A stretch of DNA of 5,870 nucleotides from Gorillibacterium sp. (GTDB lineage: Bacteria; Bacillota; Bacilli; Paenibacillales; NBRC-103111): positions 1 through 5,870 of the forward strand of contig JACMJI010000229.1 of the NCBI GenBank assembly GCA_014380705.1. The letters run 5' to 3'. Positions 1 through 5,085 of the stretch are shown here, one piece after another (position 1 is the stretch's first letter; every line of letters starts with the position of its first letter). Made by a program: the position numbers and the translations under genes. The notes beneath the pieces are model-generated. The model was not told the DNA's origin. It made no database searches and saw nothing but the letters and a program-made list of their open reading frames with translations.

Positions 1-378
1 GGCGGCGGTGCCGCTGAGCTAGCCACTGCCCGCGAGCTCGAACGCTGCCGCGAGACCGTCAAGGGCCTCGAGGGCTTCGGCCTCGCGGTCGTTGCCGAAG
101 CTTTGCGGCGGCCGCTTGCCCAAATCGCTGTCAACGCTGGCTTTAGTCCGCTAGAGAAGGTAGAGCAAGCCAAAGCAGCCGGGGCGCTTGCGGGTAGTGC
201 CGCGATCGGAATCGATTGCGACACTGGTGAGCTTATTGATATGATTGAACACCGGATCATTGATCCTTTAGCCGTTAAGCTTCATGCCGTTCGTACGGCG
301 GGAGAGGTGGCGGCTGCTGTCCTTCGGATCCGTACGGTAATTAGGATGCGGCAGGATGGCGAGCCAACCAGTAGTTAA
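1..378 (+). CDS. Thermosome-like (group II/III) chaperonin, C-terminal fragment, 5'-truncated
   Basis: The frame is open from the first base to a TAA at 376-378 and gives 125 residues, the C-terminal part of the ATP-binding equatorial domain of an Hsp60-type chaperonin, an ATP-driven cytoplasmic folding ring. The first residues GGGAAE match the conserved chaperonin GGGA-E motif. Residues 70-83 (GIDCDTGELIDMIE) fit the G-x-(D/N)-x-x-TGE-x-x-D-M nucleotide-pocket segment, and 85-114 (RIIDPLAVKLHAVRTAGEVAAAVLRIRTVI) resemble the thermosome/CCT end (V-I-E-P-L-x-V-K ... A-x-x-I-L-R-I-D-D-V-I) more than GroEL. The GroEL-type GGM tail is absent; the tail is RMRQDGEPTSS. A TTG at 103 could be taken for a start, but upstream codons are equally homologous, so the gene enters from outside the window. 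It ends 44 nt before grpE with no visible terminator, implying cotranscription. Bacterial group III chaperonins (for example in Carboxydothermus) are known from dnaK operons. The chaperonin call is firm; the exact group is inferred from this fragment only. Confidence 0.85.
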   Translation, partial: GGGAAELATARELERCRETVKGLEGFGLAVVAEALRRPLAQIAVNAGFSPLEKVEQAKAAGALAGSAAIGIDCDTGELIDMIEHRIIDPLAVKLHAVRTAGEVAAAVLRIRTVIRMRQDGEPTSS

Positions 379-405
379 CGAACCCCAAATAAATGGAACC
401 CTGTT

Positions 406-415
406 AAGGAGGTGA
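406..415 (+). promoter_or_regulatory. Strong ribosome binding site of grpE
   Basis: AAGGAGGTGA matches the 16S rRNA anti-Shine-Dalgarno sequence over ten bases and ends 7 nt before the GTG at 423. It fixes GTG as the grpE start. Confidence 0.9.
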
Positions 416-422
416 ACTATAC

Positions 423-1010
423 GTGAGACGCAAAGAAAGCCAACAAACGAATAGTGAAGAGATCGTTAAAGATCATTTTGAACAGCCTGAGGCAATGAAC
501 GCAGCGGAAGGTGAAGAGAGCCAAGCTTTTGCGGCAGATAATCAAGAGCTGAACGCTCCGCTGAGTGAACTTGACCAAGTACGCCAGGAATTAAAAGAAG
601 CTCAGGAGCGTACGCTGCGTGTTCAAGCGGATTTTGATAATTTTCGTCGTAGAACCCGTCAGGATAAAGAAGAGTTCGCCAAATATGCTTCCTCGAAAGT
701 GATGGAGGGTATTATACCTGTTGTAGATAACTTTGAACGTGCTTTAGGTGCGAGTCGGGAAACGCAAGATTTTGACTCCCTCATGAAAGGCATTGAGATG
801 ACTTTCCGCCAACTGGAACAGCTCTTGGAGCAAGAGGGTGTGAAATCCATGGAAACCGTCGGACAGCCGTTTAATCCAGAGTTTCATCAAGCCATCATGC
901 AAGTGGATTCCGATGAGCATGAAGAAGGTATGATTGTTGAGGAAGTTATCAAGGGCTACATGCTTCGGGATAAAGTAATTCGTCCTGCCATGGTCAAGGT
1001 AAGCTCTTGA
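423..1010 (+). CDS. grpE: GrpE, nucleotide exchange factor of DnaK
   Basis: This 195-residue protein releases ADP from DnaK, driving client release, and acts as a cytoplasmic dimer. The first ~45 residues are acidic, low-complexity and probably disordered. A long helix/coiled coil follows (about 48-115) and contains RVQADFDNFRRR (66-77) and the IIPVVDNFERAL core (97-108). A four-helix-bundle segment (about 116-138) precedes the C-terminal beta-wing domain (about 140-195), which carries the GrpE signature FNPEFHQAIMQV (150-161) and EEVIKGYMLRDKVIRPAMVKVS (173-194). The length is normal for Gram-positive GrpE. The GTG start is chosen for its near-perfect ribosome binding site. It sits 44 nt after the chaperonin gene and 87 nt before dnaK, within the heat-shock operon. 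Firmicute dnaK operons are normally repressed by HrcA at a CIRCE operator upstream of hrcA; neither lies in this window. Confidence 0.98.
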   Translation: MRRKESQQTNSEEIVKDHFEQPEAMNAAEGEESQAFAADNQELNAPLSELDQVRQELKEAQERTLRVQADFDNFRRRTRQDKEEFAKYASSKVMEGIIPVVDNFERALGASRETQDFDSLMKGIEMTFRQLEQLLEQEGVKSMETVGQPFNPEFHQAIMQVDSDEHEEGMIVEEVIKGYMLRDKVIRPAMVKVSS

Positions 1011-1080
1011 TTATTAGAAGACATGAACGCCTTGTATAGAATGAAGTAGTTCGTTAACGGCCATTCCAGTGCAATTAAAT

Positions 1081-1087
1081 AAGGAGG
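1081..1087 (+). promoter_or_regulatory. Ribosome binding site of dnaK
   Basis: AAGGAGG lies 10 nt before the ATG at 1098, a strong site suited to a highly expressed chaperone. The rest of the 87-nt grpE-dnaK spacer shows no convincing promoter or terminator. Confidence 0.85.
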
Positions 1088-1097
1088 AAATATTCAA

Positions 1098-2939
1098 ATG
1101 AGTAAAGTTATCGGTATTGACTTAGGCACCACCAACTCTTGCGTTGCAGTTATGGAAGGCGGCGAAGCTGTCGTTATTCCTAATCCAGAAGGCAACCGTA
1201 CCACTCCTTCAGTCGTTGGCTTCAAAAAAGACGGGGAGCGCATCATCGGTGAAAGCGCCAAGCGCCAAGCCATTACGAACCCTGATGGGACCGTAAGCTC
1301 GATCAAGCGGCATATGGGTACAAACCACACGGAGAAAATCGGTGATAAATCGTATACACCTCCAGAAATTTCAGCCATTATCCTGCAAAAGCTAAAAGCT
1401 GATGCGGAAGCCTACCTGGGCTCACCTGTTACCCAAGCGGTCATTACGGTTCCTGCTTATTTCAATGATAGCCAGCGCCAAGCGACCAAAGATGCGGGCA
1501 AAATCGCTGGTCTCGACGTTCTACGGATCGTCAACGAGCCAACAGCGGCAGCACTGGCTTATGGCCTTGACAAAGATATTGAAGAAACCATCCTCGTTTT
1601 TGACTTGGGCGGCGGTACCTTCGACGTTTCCATTCTTGAGCTCGATAGCGGTACGTTTGAGGTTCGCGCAACTAGCGGCGACAACCGCCTAGGCGGAGAT
1701 GATTTTGACCAGAAAGTTATGGATTACCTTGTCAGTGAGTTTAAGAAGGAGCATGGCATTGACCTGAGCAAAGATAAATCAGCGGTACAACGTCTGAAGG
1801 ACGCAGCAGAGAAAGCAAAGAAAGAGCTTTCCGGCGTACTGACCTCAACGATCTCCTTGCCCTTCATCACGGTAGTTGACGGCGTTCCTCAGCATTTGGA
1901 AATTAGCTTGACTCGGGCTAAATTTGATGAGATAACTGCTGATCTAGTTGAGCGTACGCTTGGACCAACGCGTCAGGCTCTTGCTGATGCAGGCTTGTCT
2001 CCTAGTGACATTGACAAAGTAGTATTAGTTGGCGGATCTACACGGACTCTTGCTGTGCAAGATGCTGTCAAGAAATTAATCGGTAAAGACCCACATAAAG
2101 GGGTTAACCCGGATGAGGTTGTTGCTCTTGGCGCAGCTATTCAAGCCGGCGTATTGACAGGAGACGTTAAAGACGTCCTGCTGCTTGACGTTACTCCATT
2201 GTCCTTAGGTATCGAAACGGCTGGTGGCGTATTTACCCGGATGATCGAGCGCAACACAACGATCCCAACAAGTAAATCTCAAGTCTATAGCACCTATGCA
2301 GACAGTCAAACTAGTGTCGAGATTCACGTCCTGCAAGGCGAGCGTCAGATGGCTAACGGCAACAAAACGCTCGGTCGCTTCATGCTGGGAGATATTCCAC
2401 CAGCACCTCGCGGCGTACCGCAAATCGAAGTAACCTTTAACATTGATGCCAACGGGATTGTTAACGTGGCAGCTCAAGATAAAGGCACCGGTAAGAGCCA
2501 AAGCATCACCATTACTTCCTCTGGTGGTTTATCTGAAGCAGAAGTTGAGCAAATGATGAAGGATGCTGAGCTTCACGCTGAAGAAGATCGCAAACGCAAG
2601 GAAGAGGTTGAGATTCGTAATGGAGCTGACCAACTGATCTATTCCGTTGACAAGACAGTCAAAGATTTGGGCGACAAAGTCGATCAAGCGGAGATTGACA
2701 AAGCGAATGCATCTAAAGAAGTTCTCAAAACAGCGCTTGAGGGCACTGATCTTGAAGCGATCAAGAAAGCAACCGAAGAACTGACCGAGGTTGTTCAACA
2801 GCTATCCGTTAAATTATATGAGCAAGCCGCTCAGGCAGAACAAGCAGCCCAAGGTGCTCAAGGAACAGAGCATGGCCGCAACAAAGATAATGTAGTGGAC
2901 GCGGATTATACAGTAGTAGATGAAGAAGAAAAGAAGTAA
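1098..2939 (+). CDS. dnaK: DnaK, Hsp70 molecular chaperone
   Basis: This is the 613-residue cytoplasmic Hsp70 ATPase that binds exposed hydrophobic peptides under control of DnaJ and GrpE. The nucleotide-binding domain (1-355) shows phosphate-1 motif [14 protein letters not shown] (5-18), [17 protein letters not shown] (118-134) with the proline and arginine of the interdomain switch, [13 protein letters not shown] (146-158), phosphate-2 motif [14 protein letters not shown] (167-180) and adenosine motif VVLVGGSTR (308-316). The linker DVLLLDVTP (359-367) precedes the substrate-binding beta domain (about 366-475) and the helical lid (about 476-575), with a Gln/Ala-rich tail ending [13 protein letters not shown]. 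It has the shorter nucleotide-binding domain typical of Gram-positive DnaK. An oddity is that signature 3, normally GGxTR(I/M)P, reads GGSTRTL, with Thr317 and Leu318 replacing the hydrophobic-Pro pair. The frame is intact and all catalytic-pocket motifs are present, so it is probably functional. Confidence 0.99.
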   Translation: MSKVIGIDLGTTNSCVAVMEGGEAVVIPNPEGNRTTPSVVGFKKDGERIIGESAKRQAITNPDGTVSSIKRHMGTNHTEKIGDKSYTPPEISAIILQKLKADAEAYLGSPVTQAVITVPAYFNDSQRQATKDAGKIAGLDVLRIVNEPTAAALAYGLDKDIEETILVFDLGGGTFDVSILELDSGTFEVRATSGDNRLGGDDFDQKVMDYLVSEFKKEHGIDLSKDKSAVQRLKDAAEKAKKELSGVLTSTISLPFITVVDGVPQHLEISLTRAKFDEITADLVERTLGPTRQALADAGLSPSDIDKVVLVGGSTRTLAVQDAVKKLIGKDPHKGVNPDEVVALGAAIQAGVLTGDVKDVLLLDVTPLSLGIETAGGVFTRMIERNTTIPTSKSQVYSTYADSQTSVEIHVLQGERQMANGNKTLGRFMLGDIPPAPRGVPQIEVTFNIDANGIVNVAAQDKGTGKSQSITITSSGGLSEAEVEQMMKDAELHAEEDRKRKEEVEIRNGADQLIYSVDKTVKDLGDKVDQAEIDKANASKEVLKTALEGTDLEAIKKATEELTEVVQQLSVKLYEQAAQAEQAAQGAQGTEHGRNKDNVVDADYTVVDEEEKK

Positions 2940-2974
2940 AGTATAGTAAGAATGAACATAAAATTTAATTAAGT

Positions 2975-3023
2975 CCCCACAAAGAAAAGCGGATCAGGCT
3001 TGCCCTGGTCCGTCCTTTTGGGG
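2975..3023 (+). repeat. Long imperfect hairpin between dnaK and dnaJ
   Basis: An inner stem CGGATCAGG (2990-2998) pairs with CCTGGTCCG (3004-3012), 9 bp with one U:G pair and a 5-nt loop. An outer stem pairs CCCCA + AAAG (2975-2984, one bulged C at 2980) with CTTTTGGGG (3015-3023). The two are separated by a small asymmetric internal loop. The fold ends 18 nt before the dnaJ start and just upstream of its ribosome binding site. The inner hairpin is followed only by TCCTTTT, so at most it is a weak, leaky terminator. It could instead be an mRNA processing or stability element that sets dnaK above dnaJ expression. The pairing is seen in the sequence; the role is inferred. Confidence 0.6.
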
Positions 3024-3028
3024 TCATT

Positions 3029-3037
3029 AGGTGGTGA
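3029..3037 (+). promoter_or_regulatory. Ribosome binding site that fixes the dnaJ TTG start
   Basis: AGGTGGTGA differs at one base from the ideal AGGAGGTGA and ends 4 nt before the TTG at 3042. It supports that start over the in-frame TTG at 3000, which lies in the preceding hairpin loop and has no ribosome binding site. Confidence 0.75.
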
Positions 3038-3041
3038 AGGC

Positions 3042-4163
3042 TTGAGTAAGCGTGATTTTTATGAAGTGTTAGGTGTTAGGAAGGATGCTTCTGCTGACGA
3101 GATCAAGAAAGCTTATCGCAAAATGGCTCGTCAATATCATCCGGATGTGAACAAAGCAGCCGACGCGGAATCCAAGTTTAAAGAGGTTAATGAAGCCAAC
3201 GAGGTTTTAAGCGACGACCAAAAACGGGCAGCGTATGACCGCTATGGACATGTCGATCCAAGTCAAGGCATGGGTGGTGCAGGAGCTGGAGATTTTGGCG
3301 GCTTTGGCGACATCTTCGATATGTTCTTCAATGGCGGCGGGGGTGGCCAGCGACGTAATCCTAATGCTCCGCAGCGGGGGAATGACCTGCAGTATACGAT
3401 GAACATTGAGTTCAAGGAAGCTGTTTTCGGCAAGGAAACCGATATTACGATTCCTCGTACGGAAACCTGCTCCACTTGCCATGGGTCGGGTGCCAAGCAT
3501 GGGACCAAGGCAGAAACCTGTACGGTCTGTAAGGGAAGCGGTCAACAGGAAGTTATTCAGAACACTGCCTTTGGTCGGATCGTTAACCGTCGGGTCTGTC
3601 AGAACTGTAATGGCCAAGGACAGATTATCAAAGAGAAATGTACGGACTGCCATGGCTCGGGTAAAGTAAAAACCCAACGTAAGATTCATGTGAAGATTCC
3701 AGCTGGTGTGGACGATGGCGCTCAGCTTCGCGTCTCCGGAGAAGGAGAAGCGGGCAGCAAGGGTGGTCCTCCAGGAGACTTGTATATCGTCCTCCGTGTA
3801 AAGGCCCATGATTTCTTTGAGCGTGAAGGCGATGACATTTATTGCGAGGTTCCTTTGACCTTCGCTCAAGCGGCACTTGGTGATGAGATTGAGATCCCAA
3901 CCTTAACCGAAAAGGTTAAGCTTAAGATCCCACCTGGCACACAGACGGATACCCAATTCCGCTTAAAGGGCAAAGGTGTTCCGCGGATTCGTGGTTATGG
4001 TCAGGGTGATCAGCATGTTAAGGTTGTCGTTGTTACTCCAACTACTTTAAGCGACGATCAGAAGGAACTGCTGCGTCAATTTGCTTCCCAAAACGGTGAA
4101 CAGACACATGAGCAGTCGCGCAATATTTTTGAACGTATGAAAAAGGCTTTTTTAGGCGATTAA
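3042..4163 (+). CDS. dnaJ: DnaJ, Hsp40 co-chaperone (type I)
   Basis: This 373-residue protein binds unfolded clients, passes them to DnaK and stimulates DnaK ATP hydrolysis. The J domain (1-70) begins [12 protein letters not shown] and contains the essential HPD at 33-35. A Gly/Phe-rich linker (about 75-102, [14 protein letters not shown]) follows. The zinc-binding domain has four CxxCxGxG repeats: CSTCHGSG (143-150), CTVCKGSG (160-167), CQNCNGQG (186-193) and CTDCHGSG (200-207). Two beta-sandwich client-binding domains (about 211-335) and a dimerisation tail complete a standard-length type I DnaJ. The TTG start at 3042 is chosen because it gives the conserved N-terminus and has a good ribosome binding site. 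The J-domain segment usually written NEAYEVLSD reads NEANEVLSD, with Asn53 for Tyr. It lies 102 nt after dnaK, across a hairpin, and is closed by a strong terminator. Confidence 0.98.
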   Translation: MSKRDFYEVLGVRKDASADEIKKAYRKMARQYHPDVNKAADAESKFKEVNEANEVLSDDQKRAAYDRYGHVDPSQGMGGAGAGDFGGFGDIFDMFFNGGGGGQRRNPNAPQRGNDLQYTMNIEFKEAVFGKETDITIPRTETCSTCHGSGAKHGTKAETCTVCKGSGQQEVIQNTAFGRIVNRRVCQNCNGQGQIIKEKCTDCHGSGKVKTQRKIHVKIPAGVDDGAQLRVSGEGEAGSKGGPPGDLYIVLRVKAHDFFEREGDDIYCEVPLTFAQAALGDEIEIPTLTEKVKLKIPPGTQTDTQFRLKGKGVPRIRGYGQGDQHVKVVVVTPTTLSDDQKELLRQFASQNGEQTHEQSRNIFERMKKAFLGD

Positions 4164-4170
4164 TAACTAT

Positions 4171-4218
4171 AGCGTATCTCAAGCGTCGATATCAGTCGCT
4201 TGTAGATACGCTTTTTTT
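4171..4218 (+). terminator. Rho-independent terminator of the dnaK operon
   Basis: The left arm AGCGTATCTCAAGCG (4171-4185) pairs with the right arm at 4197-4212 (CGCTTG-T-AGATACGCT), giving 15 bp with one bulged base and an 11-nt loop, directly followed by seven T (4212-4218). It starts 8 nt after the dnaJ stop, so the chaperone transcript should end here rather than read into prmA. Confidence 0.93.
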
Positions 4219-4219
4219 A

Positions 4220-4264
4220 AAATATCAGAAGGTATAAGTTTTCCCTTATCCTGTTCTGATATTT
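4220..4264 (+). repeat. Second large inverted repeat behind the dnaJ terminator
   Basis: AAATATCAGAA (4220-4230) and TTCTGATATTT (4254-4264) are perfect 11-base reverse complements. The interior can extend the fold: GG (4231-4232) with CC (4250-4251) and ATAAG (4234-4238) with CTTAT (4245-4249), leaving a 6-nt loop. It has no T-run behind it, so it is not a standard terminator for either strand. It may be an independent structured element or a transcript-end stabiliser; the function is unknown. Confidence 0.6.
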
Positions 4265-4268
4265 CACC

Positions 4269-4310
4269 GGTAAACGCACAGCGCCAAAGGACGCCGACAG
4301 GCGTTTATCC
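4269..4310 (+). repeat. Third inverted repeat in the dnaJ downstream spacer
   Basis: TAAACGC (4271-4277) and GCGTTTA (4301-4307) are perfect reverse complements. The stem extends by GG/CC (4269-4270 with 4309-4310) past one bulged T, and a minor GCG/CGC pairing is possible inside the 23-nt loop. A weaker A/T-rich repeat follows at 4348-4374 (GGTAAATA with TATTTGCC, one G:U pair). The remainder of the 4164-4437 spacer shows no gene. Confidence 0.45.
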
Positions 4311-4329
4311 TTGCTAGTTGCCCCTCCAT

Positions 4330-4358
4330 GTATAGTCGGATCATGCAGGTAAATACTA
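4330..4358 (+). promoter_or_regulatory. Possible forespore (sigma-G-like) promoter
   Basis: GTATA (4330-4334) and AATACTA (4352-4358), 17 bp apart, approximate the Bacillus sigma-G pattern (GHATR about 18 bp before CATWHTA), with one mismatch in the -10 box. No better sigma-A promoter was found upstream of the gene at 4438. It rests on short degenerate motifs and could be chance. Confidence 0.2.
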
Positions 4359-4437
4359 ATATTAAATATTTGCCGTAGATTTAAACTTGACCATCGGACT
4401 TGAGATTAAGCTGCAATGACGAATAGGAGGGTATACG

Positions 4438-4602
4438 ATGAAAGAGCTTAAACCGGAGGATCAGCATAAACGGAAGCTAGCTGTGACTCACTATGAGGAT
4501 ATGCATTATAATGCGAAGCTGGCAGATGCGGATGACCTTGAAGCACAGGCACGAGCAGCTGCAGCAGATGAAAGAGCGGAAGAAGGCGATACACTTGGCT
4601 GA
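4438..4602 (+). CDS. Small YfhD-like protein, 54 residues
   Basis: The ATG at 4438 has an excellent ribosome binding site, AGGAGGG (4425-4431), at 6-nt spacing, and the frame runs to a TGA at 4600-4602. The product starts MKELKPEDQHKRKLAVTHYE and has an acidic, alanine-rich C-terminal half (ELAD-like KLADADDLEAQARAAAADERAEE, 27-49) predicted to be helical, with no signal peptide or membrane segment. That half resembles the conserved end of the YfhD family, small proteins of unknown role found in spore-forming Bacilli. The similarity is judged by eye and the family call is tentative; that it is a real gene is better supported. It overlaps the next gene by 8 nt, which suggests coupled translation. 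It follows the dnaJ terminator, so it probably has its own promoter. Confidence 0.7.
   Translation: MKELKPEDQHKRKLAVTHYEDMHYNAKLADADDLEAQARAAAADERAEEGDTLG
4581..4586 (+). promoter_or_regulatory. Candidate ribosome binding site for the overlapping gene at 4595
   Basis: AGAAGG lies 8 nt before TTG 4595, inside the small upstream gene. It is weak, so translation may depend mainly on ribosomes terminating at 4600-4602. Confidence 0.4.
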
Positions 4603-4960
4603 GAAGAGTGTAATTGCTTACTTTAAAACCCGTGAAGATGCCGACTCTGCCTCAACCAAACTAAAAAGCATGCGGGTGCAGGACGTTAGTGTAAGCGAGT
4701 TTGGTCGGTATACAGGTGAGGCCATGGTAGGTCCTGGTTTTCCTGCGGGTGGAGGAACGAATAGCTTGGCAGCCCTTACTTTGAACACCTCGGTATCCTC
4801 GAACGATGCAGGGATTTTACTTGCAGCACATCCTGGTGCAAGTGGACAAAGCACCGGTGAGACGGTATCTGGGCATAACTATTTGCTGTCAGCCATCGTT
4901 GCGGATGACATTCACCATCAAGCACTCAGCATTGTAGAACAATCCGGTGGCTATGTGTAG
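4595..4960 (+). CDS. Unknown 121-residue protein, Gly/Ser-rich centre
   Basis: The TTG at 4595 is preferred as start. It gives MAEKSVIAYFKTREDADSAS, overlaps the upstream stop in a coupling arrangement and has a weak AGAAGG site 8 nt upstream. The in-frame ATG at 4568 lacks any ribosome binding site, and the longer frame from 4493 encodes an unlikely Arg/Met/Gln-rich leader. The N-terminal third (VIAYFKTREDADSASTKLKSMRVQDVSVSE) looks like a beta-alpha-beta unit, as in small stress proteins of the GSP17M/YflT kind. The middle (about 40-90) is rich in Gly, Ser, Thr and Ala. The C-terminus (YLLSAIVADDIHHQALSIVEQSGGYV) looks like a closing beta-alpha unit that could pack with the N-terminal one as a ferredoxin-like fold. 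No signal peptide, membrane helix or catalytic motif is visible. Function is unknown; the fold is inferred. Confidence 0.8.
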   Translation: MAEKSVIAYFKTREDADSASTKLKSMRVQDVSVSEFGRYTGEAMVGPGFPAGGGTNSLAALTLNTSVSSNDAGILLAAHPGASGQSTGETVSGHNYLLSAIVADDIHHQALSIVEQSGGYV

Positions 4961-4981
4961 ATAACAGAGCAATATTATGTT

Positions 4982-5023
4982 AATCTCCAATCCTGGGTGA
5001 ATCATAGGGTTGGGGATTTTTTT
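4982..5023 (+). terminator. Rho-independent terminator after the unknown gene
   Basis: AATCTCCAATCCT (4982-4994) pairs with AGGGTTGGGGATT (5006-5018), 13 bp including two G:U pairs, with an 11-nt loop and a seven-T run at 5017-5023. It ends the transcript of the two small genes 21 nt after the stop at 4960. Confidence 0.88.
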
Positions 5024-5050
5024 GCCCCTATTCCCGCTCTATAGTACAAT
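5022..5050 (+). promoter_or_regulatory. Likely sigma-A promoter of prmA
   Basis: The -35 TTGCCC (5022-5027) and -10 TACAAT (5045-5050) are separated by exactly 17 bp, with the -10 about 35 nt before the prmA ATG. The -35 box overlaps the T-run of the preceding terminator, a compact end-to-start junction. Confidence 0.65.
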
Positions 5051-5074
5051 AGATTTTATGAATTCATCTACATA

Positions 5075-5080
5075 GGGGGT
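5075..5080 (+). promoter_or_regulatory. Ribosome binding site of prmA
   Basis: GGGGGT lies 5 nt before the ATG at 5086. It is weaker than the chaperone gene sites but correctly placed. Confidence 0.6.
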
Positions 5081-5085
5081 ACAGC

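Noticed and set aside
103..378. Treating the TTG at 103 as the start of a short 91-residue protein
   Set aside because: The same frame is open to base 1 and upstream codons encode the conserved chaperonin GGGA-E motif, so the gene is truncated by the window edge.
379..422. CIRCE (HrcA) operator before grpE
   Set aside because: No TTAGCACTC-N9-GAGTGCTAA-like inverted repeat occurs in this spacer or in the other intergenic regions; it would be expected upstream of the window.
374..1058. 10-base inverted repeat GTTAACGAAC (374-383) / GTTCGTTAAC (1049-1058) flanking grpE
   Set aside because: Pairs of 10-base matches are expected by chance several times in a window this size, and the flanks show no extended similarity or element structure.
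1011..1097. Internal promoter or terminator between grpE and dnaK
   Set aside because: TTGTAT near 1032 has no matching -10 at 16-18 bp and there is no stable stem with a T-run; only the ribosome binding site is supported.
3000..3041. Extending dnaJ upstream to the TTG at 3000
   Set aside because: The extra 14 residues are not DnaJ-like, the codon lies in the hairpin loop, and a good ribosome binding site sits just before TTG 3042.
3207..3869. Open frame of 220 codons on the minus strand opposite dnaJ
   Set aside because: It lies wholly inside dnaJ, has no recognisable domain or ribosome binding site, and is a coding shadow of a strongly constrained gene.
4493..4594. Starting the 121-residue gene at the ATG at 4493
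   Set aside because: The leader is the shifted-frame reading of the 54-residue gene, has an odd Met/Arg/Gln-rich composition, and lacks a ribosome binding site.
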